Of a stretch of 64,000 nucleotides of DNA, positions 45,137-58,199 are shown piece by piece. Position 1 is the first letter of the stretch. Each line of letters opens with the position of its first letter. The notes beneath the pieces are model-generated. The model saw only the letters and a program-made list of their open reading frames with translations. It searched no databases and had not been told where the DNA came from. This stretch comes from Blattamonas nauphoetae. Its lineage: Eukaryota; Preaxostyla; Oxymonadida. The position numbers were made by a program, and so were the translations under genes. Location: NCBI GenBank assembly GCA_033064195.1, contig JARBJD010000072.1, positions 222,522 to 286,521 on the forward strand, in the 5' to 3' direction.

Positions 45137-47763
45137 CTATCGAGAGAAAACCAATCGATGGTGAAGTTTTCGGAGAGAAGATTGTGCTCTCGAAACGAAA
45201 AGAACGAAGATTGCGTCAGATCTGAGTTTAACCAGAAGGATCGAGTCATTCATCGAGGAGGAGAAGGAGCATGATGTGATTTGGAGGGATTCTGCGAACG
45301 AGAGAGATGAAAAGAGCAGGGTATTCGCTGTCCCAACCGACGAATATTCCGAGTCCGATTCAGTTCCATCGCTGCTGTCTGCCTCGCTCGAGTGTGGTGC
45401 GTGTTTGTCTCCGCCGTCTTCCTCATCTTCTTCCTCCTTCTTCTCTCCGCGTGGCCCATCTGACACCGTTCGAGATTCCGCTACAGTCTCGCTGAGATCG
45501 AGTGAGGTGTCGAATGTGTTGAGCGACATCAATTCCCGCTCTGTCCGCTTCTCCTCCCGACCTGCCTTCTTCGACTCAGAAGCGACAACAACGCTCTGTT
45601 TCTCTTTGTCGACCTCGCTCTCTTCGTCTTGCTCCTCTTCGGCTGTCTCGCCAACTTGGATTGTCGTTCTGCCTTCTTCGCTGGTCAGACTGTCGAGCGA
45701 TTCGTGTTTGTTCATCTTCGTCCTCTTTTCGCGTTCAGCACTTTCTGCCCCTTCCATCTCAACCATCCTTTCGTTGTAGCTTCGTCCAGCTCGTGTCTTG
45801 TGCAGCCAGTCCGAAAGAGTCAGTGTGTTGGTGAAAAACGCTGAAAACTGGTCTTGTTGCTGAACAGGGACGTAACTGGCAGCAGCATCGTTCTTTTCAA
45901 TCGGCTGGAAGTGCTGTTCTCCAAATGTGTCTCGCTGGGGAGGTGTCTGGTGCGGATGGAGTATGTTCTGAGTAGGTGGATGTGTGAGGTGTTGATTGAG
46001 CTGCCTCGAAATGTGTGTCGATGGAAGAGACAGACGCGCAAGCTGTTCGGAAATAGTCTCGCGTGGATCAAAATGTGGTTGCGGGTGCTCGTTGTGTGTG
46101 TGGAACAGATGGTGGTTCTGCTGTCGCTGAACCACTGACGAGACGGTCTGGGCGAGTGTTGTCTTCAGTTTGGTGATGACAGTGTCGAGCAGGGCGTCGA
46201 TTTCCGAGTCGTCGCCATCGTCAGAGGTGTCTCTTTCCTTCTCATCGTGCTTGGCCTGAACAGATTTGTTGTTCTCATTTTCCATCAGAAACTCTCTCCC
46301 ATCTCGTTTGATGTTCGTGCTGCGGAGAGAAGTGGACAGGAAGGGAATCGAAAGTGGACGACGACGAATCAAAGCCAGCAGAATCTGTCTGGTCTGGACA
46401 GTTCTCCTCTTCAATCATATCGTCCTCGTTCTTTGTTCCGCCTGGCAGAGTGACTGGATGAGATCGATGCCCGATTTTGGTGATCGGGTCATCAGAAGGC
46501 CTGTCGTCGTTGAAAGTTGTGTACTGCTCGAACAGACACTCGTCCTGCGAGGAGTCTTCGGTGTTCAGCTCGCTCAGCGTCGATTCTTGTCCGCCTGTCC
46601 ATCTTTCGGGTCGTCTCCAAACGCGGTTCTTCCAACTTTGTTCATTTTCTCCTTTCGACATTTTGTTTCGTTCCTTTCGTTTCTCAAAAGGTGTGTTTGC
46701 GTTTTCATCGTCCAACACAAACGAGAGACGCGAGGGTCTGGTTGGAGTTGAAGTGGAACGAGATGATTGTTCCCTTTCTGTCTTCTTCAGCACAGAATCG
46801 GGGGCGGGGTTCGTTCGTCGTTTCTTTCTGAGGGTGTCAAGATTTCGGTCAATCGGTGAGCGGATGGGAGAGGCGTAGTGTGGAGTGCTGGTTGATCTGA
46901 TGTGCCGTTTGAGAGGTGATTTTGAGGATGTGTATTGGGGATTTAGGGGAGATTTGTGAGATAGTGTAGTCATCAGAGGAAGTAGAAGGGATTTTTATCG
47001 GCAGGGAGGGAGGGGGACGAGGCTGTTTCTGATTCGGTTGAATGACGTGTTTAACGATGTTTTGATATGAATCATCACTTGAATCACTTGAAAGGAATGA
47101 TGAAAGAGTTTCTCGTGGGATAGGAAGTCCAGTAAAACGGTTTTTCTGTTTAGGATCAGTCGGTGTTTGGGATTGTTGATGATTAGATGAGGAGTGTGGG
47201 ATCAATGGAGGAGATGAGGTCTGACTTTGTATTTCATTCAAAAAGTTGAATGACGGTGTAGAAAAGTCAGGATATCGGATGGAATTGAAAATTGGACGAG
47301 TCTGATTCACGGGTGGCTGGAGATTCGGTTTGGTGGCAGAATGAGGAGGAAGAATCGAGGAGAAGACAGGAACTGACGGGGTAGTTGTGGGTGAAATCAT
47401 TTTTGGTGTTTGATAAGTCATAGGTCGTTCTAATGGGCGTGTTGTTTCGGATGGATGTTGTGTGGGAGGCTGCATCTGATGTACCGTCTCAATATGACGA
47501 GATGAGGAGTTATTGTTCGCAGGAGCTCGATATATTTGGAGTGGGTGAGGAAATTCCAGGAAATCGGAAGGAATCAGGACGACACATCCGAGATCGAGAC
47601 AACAGTGTGGATGGGCTTGACAAAACGTAGAAATCAGATCAACGTCAGATGGGAGCAAGAGTGGCCAACAATCTTGTGATAGTAGTGAGATTCCAACGTA
47701 AGATAGGGAGAGGTTCGACGTCGAGAGTTTAGAAAGAACAGCTTTCAAACATGACCGACTCAA
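45137..47763 (-). CDS. large disordered Ser/Pro/charged protein
   Basis: Three overlapping minus-strand frames form one likely gene of ~870 residues. The N-terminal part (from 47763: MSRSCLKAVLSKLSTSNLSL) is folded-looking with a Cys/His patch (HPHCCLDLGCVV). The middle (47400-46300) is Pro/Ser/Thr-rich with SKSPLKRHIRSTSTP-type basic-proline motifs suggestive of phosphorylation sites. The C-terminal part (46270-45137) is acidic with a helix (DALLDTVITKLKTTLAQTV) and a KKEEEDEEDGGD run. Frame changes near 46950 and 46400 could be introns or indels. No domain recognised; a cytoskeletal or regulatory scaffold is possible. Confidence 0.5.
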
Positions 47764-47977
47764 CGAGAGTGAGACTGCACTTCGATAGAGAACTTTGCGA
47801 TCATTTTCTTCACCAGAACTGATCTTCGTCAGTAAGGTTGCGCTTTACAGATGACATAAACAGCTGGTAGAAGATGTTCAGCAAGATACAGGCAGATTTA
47901 TCGGGAGGGCGGAAGGACAAACTATTCATCCACGTGAGGGATGGAGGACGGCGTGGAGAGATGACAGACGAGACTGC

Positions 47978-49191
47978 TCACTGTGGACGATAAGCCATCT
48001 TCTCGATCAGCTCGGATTTGGCGTTGTCGACGATGCGAGTGGGGTTCAGAGTGACTTGCTTGAGAGATTTTGTCTTCATGTCTTTTCGGATGGACGAGAG
48101 GAAGCTGTAGATCAAGTTGGCGACGCCCTTCTTCCTCTCATTTGCTCCCTAACTCCACTCCATCCCTATCTCCGTATTCACCTCACTCACCACTCTGACT
48201 TCATTCCAACCAGCGAGTTCATAATAACAAGCCCAATCTGTTGCATCATCAGCTCAAACTCATTCTCTTTCCCTCCCTTCCTTTACTTCTCCATCCATCC
48301 ACCCAAAAACACAATCACGCCCACCAAATACCCAACATGTGAATACGAGTGCCATTCAGATTCTGAATCCGGTGATGACTGGGTATTGTAGTTGGAGGGA
48401 CAATGAGTGTGGTGTGGGGTGTTGGTGCGGATGAGAGAGGAGAGAGTGTGCTTTGTGGATGGATGCGAAGACTCATGAGTGATTTGGGAAGATGGAGGCT
48501 CCTGATTCTGTTCCGTTTCGTCTGGTTGAGCAGCTGCTTCTTCGTCCTCCTTCGCTTCTGGTTCGCCACCATCTGTCTTTAGTCCTTCTTCTCCTTCCTG
48601 CGGTTGTTGATCTTTCTCCACTCACCTCGACCTCTTCCTTCTTCTCCTCCCCTTCTTCCTTCTCAACCACTATCGCATCGGTTCCTTCCATCCTATCCAG
48701 ATTTTCATCCGTCAGGAATGGAGATTGGAAGGGTTCGTTGTCGTCTTCAGCTAGTTCTTCCTTTGACTCTTCTTGTTCAGCGGCTGGTTTGGAATTCTGT
48801 GCTACTGTTTCGTCTCTCTCTTTCTCTTCTTCTCGCTCCACGTCTCTCTGTCCTTCTCTCTCTCTTCGCTCATCTTCTCTTCAAAGTGCTCACACAAATC
48901 GTCATTCGTCAGATTGATCTTGAAACATCCATCCACAAACACACTCACGCTCTTCCTTGTCTCTCGTCGCTTTCTTGTTGACAACACTAACAACTGATCC
49001 AGCATGGAGTCTAAAATATAGTGGGAATGAGTATCTTGGTTGTGATTGTGTCTAATGGTGGTTAGAACTTGACCAGACCACGTGAGGGCCGATCGAATCA
49101 CTATCTCCACATCATCATTCTTCTCCTCATTTGCACACTCCGTCGATGAAAACAAAAGTGGCAACACCAATCTCACCGCTTGCAGCCCCAA
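47978..49191 (-). CDS. acidic, helix-rich protein with short introns
   Basis: Read from ~49190 down: AVRLVLPLLFSSTECANEE, SHYILDSMLDQLLVLSTRK, FKINLTNDDLCEHFEEKM, then a long Glu/Lys region. A 28-nt intron (48598-48625, GTGAGT...ACCGCAG) joins KKEEVE to EGEEGLKTDGGE in phase 0. The last exon reads NLIYSFLSSIRKDMKTKSL and NPTRIVDNAKSELIEKMAYR, ending TGA at 47980-47978. A frame change near 48850 is unresolved. The helical, charged composition suggests a coiled-coil or helical-repeat protein. Family not recognised. Confidence 0.5.
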
Positions 49192-49533
49192 AACCGAAAC
49201 CCAAACCTACAACGCCAAAATCTGTCTCAACACCAAAAGCAGCAACATCAAGTCGTTGTCCAAAAGCTAAGACCTCACCTGCTACTTCAACAGCAAAGCC
49301 ACTGAATTCTTCGGCATCGAAAACAAAGTGGAAGACACAAGCGTCCGCAACAGCCCAATCACCAATCGCCTTTCAACACCCCTGAATGTCTCAATGAAAC
49401 GAAATCATGATCATAGATCCAATGGAAAAGGTCAAATCAACGCTCTCAACACAGTTGACATTCTGACCGTTGTGTTCGTCCATCGAGAAACTCCAACCAC
49501 TGCTACCAATTAATGAGCTGACTATCGTCGATA
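49192..49533. other. low-complexity stretch, no confident gene
   Basis: On + the segment is repetitive in Lys/Pro/Thr/Ser codons (PLAAPKPKPKPTTPKS). It may be a disordered coding tail or simple sequence; no start, intron or stop supports a model. Confidence 0.35.
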
Positions 49534-50560
49534 GTGAACTATGCAACGCTCTTGCCAACATGCTTTAATCTCCATTTTTGGGCTACTTTAGGACTAGTCA
49601 CGTTTTTCTGGTTTCTTCCTGCTAAAGACAATCCAGATGTCATTGTTTCGATTCTGAAGGAGGGATTGAGCAGAGTGCTGATCGAGAAATCGGATGCTTC
49701 CAAGCAGGATGTTGTTGAGGAGACATTTGTTGCGATTTGCGACTTGTCGCAAGGGACAACTCAGAAAAAGATTCAACTCGTCGAACAACGCGCCCTCTCG
49801 GTCCTCGTCCACTTGCTTGAACACCCTAACCTGAACAACACAAATGCATCAACCGTCGTCTTGCACATATTATCAACGCCAGCGCCCAGGTGACACCTTA
49901 CAACGATCCACTACCAGTTTTTCACAAAATATTGAATTCTGGAAGTTTATCAAGTATTTAACAGTTGTGAACGAGGAAGGCTGACGAGGGCAGTGAACGT
50001 TCAGCAGCGGGATCTCTGTGCATTCTCCGCAGAAGAAAGTTGATGGACGATGATTTCAAGCTGATCATCTCCACAGTTGCCGCTGAAATTGCAAACGGAG
50101 AATATATGTCGAGAATAGGCCCACTTCAAATCCTCCCATGCCTGACTGGTGTCCCTGGTCTGCCTTAGCTCATTCTCGCTCATTCCATCACATTCTCTCA
50201 CACTTTCTTCGAAAAAGACTGCAAGGCTCTTCTTGACGCAAATCTTTGGCAAAAAATAAACCAACTATTCAGGTATCCCTCTGCTTCCCTTTAGTTGTCC
50301 CTTCTCTCTCAAATCCCATCCTTTGACAAAAATAAGTTAGACATCGTCAAACAACTTCATAAGCAACGTGTATGCCTTCCTGACCTCTCTCTCCCACGTA
50401 GATACCCCCGCCACAAAGTAGGAAAGCATCGAGACTCTCCCAATAACAGTGCTGGTCACGTGGCGGAAGAAGGAGGACGAGGTGAAGGCTGTAGGCGACG
50501 AGGATTTGATTGCTGTTGGGATCAATGCACATGCTCTTCTTTTGGAAATGCAGAAGTTAC
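49534..50560 (+). pseudogene. armadillo-like gene remnant
   Basis: Fragments on + read VIVSILKEGLSRVLIEKSD, DVVEETFVAICDLSQGTTQK and ALSVLVHLLEHPNLNNTNAS, then (another frame, ~49990) ERSAAGSLCILRRRKLMDDD and FKLIISTVAAEIANG, then (~50345) NNFISNVYAFLTSLSHVD. The helix pattern is armadillo/HEAT-like and related in style to the cargo of element A. Frame changes and stops separate the pieces; some may be short introns, but the whole looks degraded. Confidence 0.45.
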
Positions 50561-51835
50561 TTTGTCTGTGTTGATCCACATCGTTGTCATTTTGTTGATT
50601 TCTCGTTTTCTTCCTCCGTTTGGCCAGAATCCGTAATCTGCACAAGAAACACACTTCGATGGTGATGGGGGTCCTCTTATCGTGGTTGGATGAGTGGGTG
50701 GAGAGTGGTTGAAGAGACATGAAGAGCGAAACTGAAAGAATCCTGAGAAGATAATTATCGATCTCCAAGGAAGTGGGATACCCCTCAAACAAAGAGTGGA
50801 TGGTTGTGGAACGATGGGAATATGGGGAGACTCCAATCTCAATGAGAAAAATAAGATGTGTTTCTGAGATCTGCTCTATGAGATCTGAGAAGGGATGGAT
50901 AAGGAGGAGAGAGGAGATGAGAGGAGGATTGAAAAAAAAGAAGAAGATAAGTGATAGTGATGAATGAGAAGAATGAGTCACTCACACCAGACAAGCCAAT
51001 CATCAGATGGTTCATTTTCAACCTTTTCGGGAAGGATTCGGATTGTTGCTTGGTTTTCTCGTCACTATTCAGATTAAATAGGATTTCATTCGAAAAAGAT
51101 GAGTTTTTCACACACATTGACGGGTGTATTGAAGGCAGAAGTCGACATCATTGCATACCGTATTTATTGCCTTTCCTTTGCTTGCTTCTTCTCCTTTCCA
51201 TTCACCACTTTCCATTGTGAAGTCGGTATCGTTATCATCAAGCAGCGATATTTCGCCAAGACGCCTTGGCCTTAAAGACGAGGAGTTATGACCGTGTGTG
51301 CCGTGGAAGGAATGAATTTCGTTGTCCACACGGTATTGTCATGTTAGCTTTGAAAGTTTGTCATTTTCAGCTCATATCCAGGAATAGCGAGTGTGAACAC
51401 GATAGTTTTTCAGGTGCATCCATCCTGGGGTATCATGAGTCGGCCGCGGAGTTTTTGGATGAGTTCACTTCCGAGTTAAATTTCGTCATCATTTTTTGAA
51501 GAGAAGGAGTTGGATATCGAGCTGAAGATTTCGACCTGACTAACGGTGAAGGATAGCAATCCCTTGGAGTTGAATATCTCGCTCTGAAATAAGTGTATGA
51601 CTTAACTGACAATAGTCGGAAAGAAGAAGAGAAAAAGGGAGGAGGAATACCTTGCTTATAGGGAGGACCACTTGACGAGGCTTTGCTTGTAGGACCCATT
51701 CAGATGAAGCGAAAATAGCAGAGATCACAGCGTGAAGAACCTCAAATTCAACCTGAAAAAGAGAAGGATTGATTAAAGGAACAAAATCTCATTTCGGCAG
51801 TTGGGGTGGCGTAGAACACGGTAGCGTTGATAAGA
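50561..51835. other. intergenic, no gene recognised
   Basis: Only short frames on either strand. The segment leads into the minisatellite region. Confidence 0.5.
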
Positions 51836-52060
51836 AGAAGAGTGTGGGCAGAATCCTGTTGAATGGAGGTGGGAGAAGGGAATAAACAGGTCGATTGGAG
51901 GAGGGAGGAGGGCAGAATCCTGTTGAATGGAAGTGGGAGAAGGGAATAAACAGGTCGATTGGAGGAGGGAGGAGGGCAGAATCCTGTTGAATGGAAGTGG
52001 GAGAAGGGAATAAACAGGTCGATTGGAGGAGGGAGGAGGGCAGAATCCTGTTGAATGGAG
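51836..52060. repeat. 64-bp tandem repeat (about 3.5 copies), relative of the 32-bp array
   Basis: GCAGAATCCTGTTGAATGG recurs at 51849, 51913, 51977 and 52041, an exact 64-bp period, i.e. twice 32. Internal motifs GTGGGAGAAGGG and CGATTGGAGGAGGGAGGAGG parallel GTGGGAAGAGGG and GTGGATTGGGGG of the main array, so this is a diverged higher-order edge. Confidence 0.75.
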
Positions 52061-52773
52061 GTGGGAAGAGGGCAATGCGAGGTGGATTGGGGGTGGGAAG
52101 AGGGCAATGTGAGGTGGATTGGGGGTGGGAAGAGGGCAATGCGAGGTGGATTGGGGGTGGGAAGAGGGCAATGTGAGGTGGATTGGGGGTGGGAAGAGGG
52201 CAATGCGAGGTGGATTGGGGGTGGGAAGAGGGCAATGCGAGGTGGATTGGGGGTGGGAAGAGGGCAATGTGAGGTGGATTGGGGGTGGGAAGAGGGCAAT
52301 GTGAGGTGGATTGGGGGTGGGAAGAGGGCAATGCGAGGTGGATTGGGGGTGGGAAGAGGGCAATGTGAGGTGGATTGGGGGTGGGAAGAGGGCAATGTGA
52401 GGTGGATTGGGGGTGGGAAGAGGGCAATGCGAGGTGGATTGGGGGTGGGAAGAGGGCAATGTGAGGTGGATTGGGGGTGGGAAGAGGGCAATGTGAGGTG
52501 GATTGGGGGTGGGAAGAGGGCAATGTGAGGTGGATTGGGGGTGGGAAGAGGGCAATGCGAGGTGGATTGGGGGTGGGAAGAGGGCAATGCGAGGTGGATT
52601 GGGGGTGGGAAGAGGGCAATGCGAGGTGGATTGGGGGTGGGAAGAGGGCAATGTGAGGTGGATTGGGGGTGGGAAGAGGGCAATGCGAGGTGGATTGGGG
52701 GTGGGAAGAGGGCAATGCGAGGTGGATTGGGGGTGGGAAGAGGGCAATGTGAGGTGGATTGGGGGTGGGAAGA
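52061..52773. repeat. 32-bp G-rich minisatellite, block 1 (~22 units)
   Basis: Unit GAGGTGGATTGGGGGTGGGA plus AGAGGGCAATGY. Units are nearly identical; the only common variant is C/T at the last base (CG or TG before AGG). Since 32 is not a multiple of three, all frames cycle through the same peptide and appear open on both strands. The long frames seen here are artefacts of the repeat. Block 1 is cut by element D after GTGGGAAGA. Confidence 0.95.
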
Positions 52774-53454
52774 GGTAGCGTCTAGAGGCAGACCCCATTT
52801 TAGCTAGGTGCAGACCCCTGATATCTAGAGGCAGACCCCTTATATCTAGAGGCAGACCCCAGATTGCTAGAGGCAGACCCCATTCTAGCTTGGTGCAGAC
52901 CCCTCCTGTTTTCCGTTATTATTCACAAATTTTCCACTGTTTTTTACAAATTTTGATGAAAAATCACTTCTTAAGCCGTTTGCTCATGGTGTTTTCCAAT
53001 AAGATCCTAATTCACCGAAGTCTTCATCAAAACACAAATTCATGGGTTGATCGTCCAAAAACCACTTTTCTTCCTTCCCATCGGAGAACACGGCTTGAAG
53101 GTAGTTGTACATGGAGAAAGTTGCTTGTTTCTATGAACTTCAGAAATTTCGTGGCGACGTCGTGAAGATTATTGTATGACGTGACATCGATCTGGAGTGA
53201 GGATCCATATTCTCTGTGAATTGCCTATGTGCCCGACTTAGCTTCTTTGGTTCATGTCAAATAACAATGGAGCATCGAGGTTGACTCTTTCTGCTTTGTT
53301 GCAACCTCTGTTTATTCCTCCAACCCCTCCTGAAAGTAATTCGATCCAATCCAGGCCATTTTCTCAAAAAAGACAATCTTTTGCAGACACCTGGCAATTC
53401 TTTGGGTATTGGACCACTCCACTTTAGTCGTTCGATAATTCTGAAGGGAACCCT

Positions 53455-56400
53455 TTGGATCTACGCTCAGCTTCAACTAGTGGAAGAAAGAGACGAGTAT
53501 CGACAGGGTCACCTGGAACAGAGACTCTATTCGATGGAGGCACATTATCGCAAGTTGGAACGCCAACACTGCCATTCGATTATCGAGATGTGGAATCAGA
53601 CAAGTACCAGACTGAAACTCGCTTCTGTCCTCAAGGAAAAGAACTATTCGAAGAAGAATTTACCTTTCAAATTCAAAACTTGCGGAATATGGATGATAAA
53701 CTCGATGATGATAGCTTCTTTGACCAATTGAAGGCTCTGAATCTGAAACCGATCGAAAAATCCCGACCTGACACCCAGTCGGCTTTTGATGAGTCTCGTC
53801 GCGATGTTGTCAAATTCAACATGACTATCAAAGCAACGTACCATCAGAACTTTGTGTTTCACAATGCTAACCTGTGCCAAATCGCCCACCACCAACCAAA
53901 CCTTCTCGACCACCTCCCATCGCTGCGGATGCATACTCAATATCAACCCGTCCGCTCAACACTCCTTCTAAATCTCCAGTAGGCGGACATATTTCAAGCA
54001 AGACTAAGTATAGCACAGCTCCAGTTCTTCCAACATCCAACAATCAGAATACGGTTGTTGCGCATCATCAATCGGATACGCATCGTGTCCTCACTCCATT
54101 TCTCCACAGTCCTCACAGTCCTTCCCTATCAGCCACTCACATCCGGTTTCTATACCCACAAAGCATCGACTTCACATCTCTCAAAACAGATCTCCAGGCT
54201 TCTGATTTGATCCCAGTGATCCCAGTCGGATCTGATCCCACTAAATACCTACAATACCATTTCGTTTCTTTCATTTCAAAAAAGTCTTCTTATATATGAT
54301 ATTTGAATGGAAAAAAAAGTAAAAAGGAAAATGGTCACTTCATAGATCATGAAAATGCAAACTTTGGGTGCTGCTGTTTCAGTTTGTTCTACAACAATAA
54401 TTATTAAAACAAGTCGATAATGCGTTATTATGTCTTCTTTGATGGTTTTTTCTCACTGACTAAAGTCAATGAAGGGAATACATCGAAAAAAGAAGTGTTG
54501 GTGATTGTGATCGTGCGTGTTTTTGGGAAATAAGAGCTGTCTGAAATATTGAAGAGCATTATGTGAAAACAAGAAGTGAATTGAACATGATTAATGAAGT
54601 GATAATGAGAAAATCTCAAAGGAAAAGAGTTGAAATTTGATCTCAGTCCAAATTTAGGCACTGACATCAATTGATCCCAGTTTTACCTATTTTGATGGGA
54701 CTACTCAGATGCCTGCAGATCTCTCCACGAGAACTATTCTCATCGAAACAGAAATCAGAGATACAGACAATCTTTCTTCACCTGGTCTTCCTCTCATTTT
54801 CAACAATAAGGGCATTGGAAGCAATGAAATGCTGACAGTTCACAAGAGCTGTGTAAGGTACCACGAACAGGGCCACACCTTCGGTGACGAGATCAAAGTG
54901 AAACTCCCCCTTTCATACTTCCCCTCCGAAGCCCACTGCAACCCAAACACACTCCACCCCCTCTTCAAGTTCTACCATCTGGAATGCAAAAACGTGAAGG
55001 ATGGGGAGCCAGTGACTCTCCAGCTCATCGGCCATTGTGTGTACCCCCACAACCTCTTTTCGTCCCACATCGACCTGTCCCAGAAGATGCCTTCGCTGTG
55101 CTTCCAGGAGGGACTGGAACACGGATATCTCGCCCACCAGCCCACGAGGGGGCTGCGTCAGATTGATCTCAGTCAGAGCTTGTTCACCACTCGGAACGGC
55201 ACTTATTTCGCTCCCGACGCGATCTGGAAAGATGGAGTGTCAGATGCGAAGACACTCGCCCTGTCCACACTGACCGACCTCATCTCAATCATCCCGTCAG
55301 CCAAGCCCACCCCCAACTCCTCGTCAACTCCTGGCTCGCCATACACTCCCTCTTCCCCAACAACCAAGCACACGAGATGGTCCGCTTCTTCCCAGCAGTG
55401 GCCGACACCCTGCTTCTCCCGATTTGTGAGCACAGTGGAGAAAGTGTTCCAAATTGAAGTCACTGAGCTGTCCAACGCGGTGGAGTCCGATCAAGTTTGA
55501 CTCGTCCCTCCAAATCGCAACCTCGCCGTCGTTCACCAACAACTCCGAACTTACTCCTGTCCTTCACCAATACATCGACCACTTCTTCGCCAATCCCGTC
55601 ATGAGCGGTGGAAGGGCTGCTACTCTCAACAGTCAAAACGCTCATCCACAAGTCGCTCCTCGTCCACCTCCGCTCTCTCGACACTCCTTTCACCTCCCCA
55701 CAACTTGATGTCATCTCGCCAGAAGAAGGCAAAGACACGAAATCACCCACTCTCCTCTCCCTCGTCTCCTCCCACAACCACTCGCTCATTCCAAACGTTC
55801 TGTACGAATCCCTCTGCCGCCTCCTCCCGTTTCATCGCCATGCTCCTCTGCAACATCGTCTCCCTCGCTGCTCAACGGTCGTCAGCCTGTGACAAGACGA
55901 AGCAGTCACAGTCCAACCTCTCTTTCCTTCCCGCCACTCTCCCTCGCAAAGAGAGACACTCCATCGCCGAGTCTATGTTGGCGTTGCGACTGAACATGTT
56001 CTCGAAGGAGAAATGGAAGCCCCACAAATTTCTCCAGCTGATTCAGCGGATCCTCTTCGACTTATTGGACTCCGAGATGCACAAGCTCGGGTTTTCTTTC
56101 ATCCCGCTGTCACCCCTCCGACAATCGATCCGACTCAACATGTCTGTTGTTGCAGCAGTCAACACGGGTCTCAGGTCCATCTCCGAGATCTCCGAGGGGT
56201 GTACGGACCAAACACAACCACATCTTTCGCTTCTCCCTTCGCATCAAAATTGGTCATCAACCCATTTGCTCCCGATGCTGGCAAAGTTGTTCATCCCCAC
56301 CTCCACGGGCAAATGCTCAAGCGACTGAAACACCAGACTGAAGAAACGAAAAGGAGAAGCCCGGAATCGCTGAAAGAGGAGAAACTGGCGACGAAGAAAG

Positions 56401-58043
56401 AAGAACGAAAGACACAGACGAAGACCAATCAATCCGAAACGCTAAGTCGTTCATCAAGCAACTCAAGTTCCTGACGAAGCCAATAATCCCAAAGTCTACA
56501 AAACACCAGGCAGATGGCTATCTGCAACATTTTGGAGCACTTGTCGTTTCGGATTGTGCACGACTGCAATGAAATCTGGACACATCATCGGAACATAAAA
56601 GTCACTTCTCGTCGCCCTCTGGTGCCAACACTCCAGTTTCAATGTCCACAGTCGGGAAGACCCACGAACAATCGCAAGACAAGACACTCAACTCGATCGG
56701 AAAGACACTGATCAGGAATCTCAGAACTGTCCTGTTTCAGGAAGACTGTGCGCTTCTGAACTCGACTCTCTGTGTTGTATCTTATTTGTCCTCTCTTTCC
56801 TGTTCTCTCTTTCTCAGGCTTCTCCTTTCTGCGAAGTCGCCCACAACTTCGCTGGTCAAATGACCAAACTCCTCAAGCGGTTCGAAGCAATCAACAATCT
56901 GCCAGCTGAGTCTCAGTTCCAGCGGGCTCGCTACCTCAGCATCATGATCAGCGAGTGTGTTCTCCCTCTTTGTTCATCTCATTTTTTTCATCTCATTGCT
57001 CTCCTTTCCAGGTACGATGCCAATCCCCTCCTCCAAGTCATGTGCTACAAGCGTCTTCGCAAGCACCGGGAGAAGACATCGCTCCGAGACACTGCCGCCA
57101 CTGTCCAACTCTGAAGCATCATGGTAATCTTCGTGATTGTGACTGAAATGATCCGCAGTGGCTTTCTGGACACGCCAATCAACACTCGCGAGCGGAACAA
57201 CCTTCTCAACGACTGCACCACGTGCGGATGGAGGCAGCTCATCCTCGACATCATCCCCACTGCCACGTTCCTGACGAAGGAGGTGTGTTCCTTTCTTCCT
57301 GCTTCATTCTTTCTCAGCGTCTGGCCGACATCTTCACTCGCGACGTCATTTCTGTGATCATCTCAGCCAAGTCGAAGCCGAGTGTCCCGCTCTTCTCCAT
57401 CCCCTCGCTCATCAGCTCGCTCATCGTCTCAGCCACCCTCTTCTCCAACGGGCCATTCTACGAACTCTCCACTCGCTTGTATCAGCTCGTTCTTCGCCTC
57501 TGCGCGTCCATCAACGACACTCGGACCATGTCAACAGTGTAAGCGTCCCTCGTAACCACAACAAAAGACAACCTTTCTGTTTACGGCCCAGACAGGGTCA
57601 GGAACCAATACTGGCTGGTTGGACTGCATGGGAAGGGCTTCAGGCAGCTGGACAAGGAGTACATGTGGAAGACCGTCAAATTCGAAGCGCTGGATCGGAT
57701 GATGAAGCTGCTCCGAGTCGAATACGCCAACCTTGTCTCCCTCGCGAACAAGGAGCGTCCCATCCACGCCTATATCGCCCGTCGGAAGGAGATCCAGAAA
57801 AGCCTGGCCTCCAAATCGCAGCCGGCGAAGGAAGACGAGTTGTTCCACCAGCCTCCACTGACTGTGTTCCCCGAAAACGAAATGACCATGTTGGTGCATG
57901 GACGCTGGATCGGTTTGTTTGGGATTGTTGTGAAAAGGCTGACTGTGCATTTTCAGCGTACGATCTGCTCTTCGAAGACAACATCCCACAGTACCCAACT
58001 GGGGTCTGCAGTGCAAAGATTGACGCAAGACTCGCCGATTTAG
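53455..58043 (+). pseudogene. DOCK-family (zizimin-like) Rho/Rac guanine nucleotide exchange factor, incomplete (cargo of D)
   Basis: The N-terminal part (53455-53860) is charged (FFDQLKALNLKPIEKSRPD). FLYPQSIDFTSLKTDL (~54150) and SCVRYHEQGHTFGDEIKVKL...LFKFYHLECKNV (54840-55000) match the DHR-1/C2-like domain of DOCK proteins. A helical middle part follows (LVNSWLAIHSLFPNNQAHE, ~55310). QYWLVGLHGKGFRQLDKEYM (~57605) matches the DHR-2 motif with the pattern YFRVGFYG.KF.DLD. Introns at 56774-56817, 56955-57011, 57283-57317, 57539-57595 and 57894-57956 can be phased. The last DHR-2 lobe, which carries the nucleotide sensor, is not recognisable and the frame runs into a surface protein. Shifts near 53860, 55310 and 57115 suggest decay. 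Confidence 0.62.
57283..57317 (+). other. predicted 35-nt intron in the DOCK-like gene
   Basis: GTGTGTTCC...TTTCTCAG; removal joins FLTKE to RLADIFTRDV in phase 0. A second clear example in the same gene, 57539-57595 (57 nt), joins RTMSTV to VRNQYWLVG in phase 2. Confidence 0.7.
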
Positions 58044-58199
58044 GAATCGACTACTACCCCGCCCCAGCAGCTCTGCCGTCAGTGGCTGCGACAGAATACG
58101 GGTTCTTTTTGAGGACAGCTCCCCAAACAGGCAGTGGAACGAAAGGATTCACCAGTCGTCTCTCTTCGTTCATTCAGACCGTGGAATTTCCAATCGTCG

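Noticed and set aside
54709-57542. Ubiquitin elongation factor (UFD2/E4) for the 54.7-57.5 kb gene
   Set aside because: Considered because of the helical middle part, but there is no U-box, and the DHR-1 and DHR-2 motifs fit a DOCK protein better.
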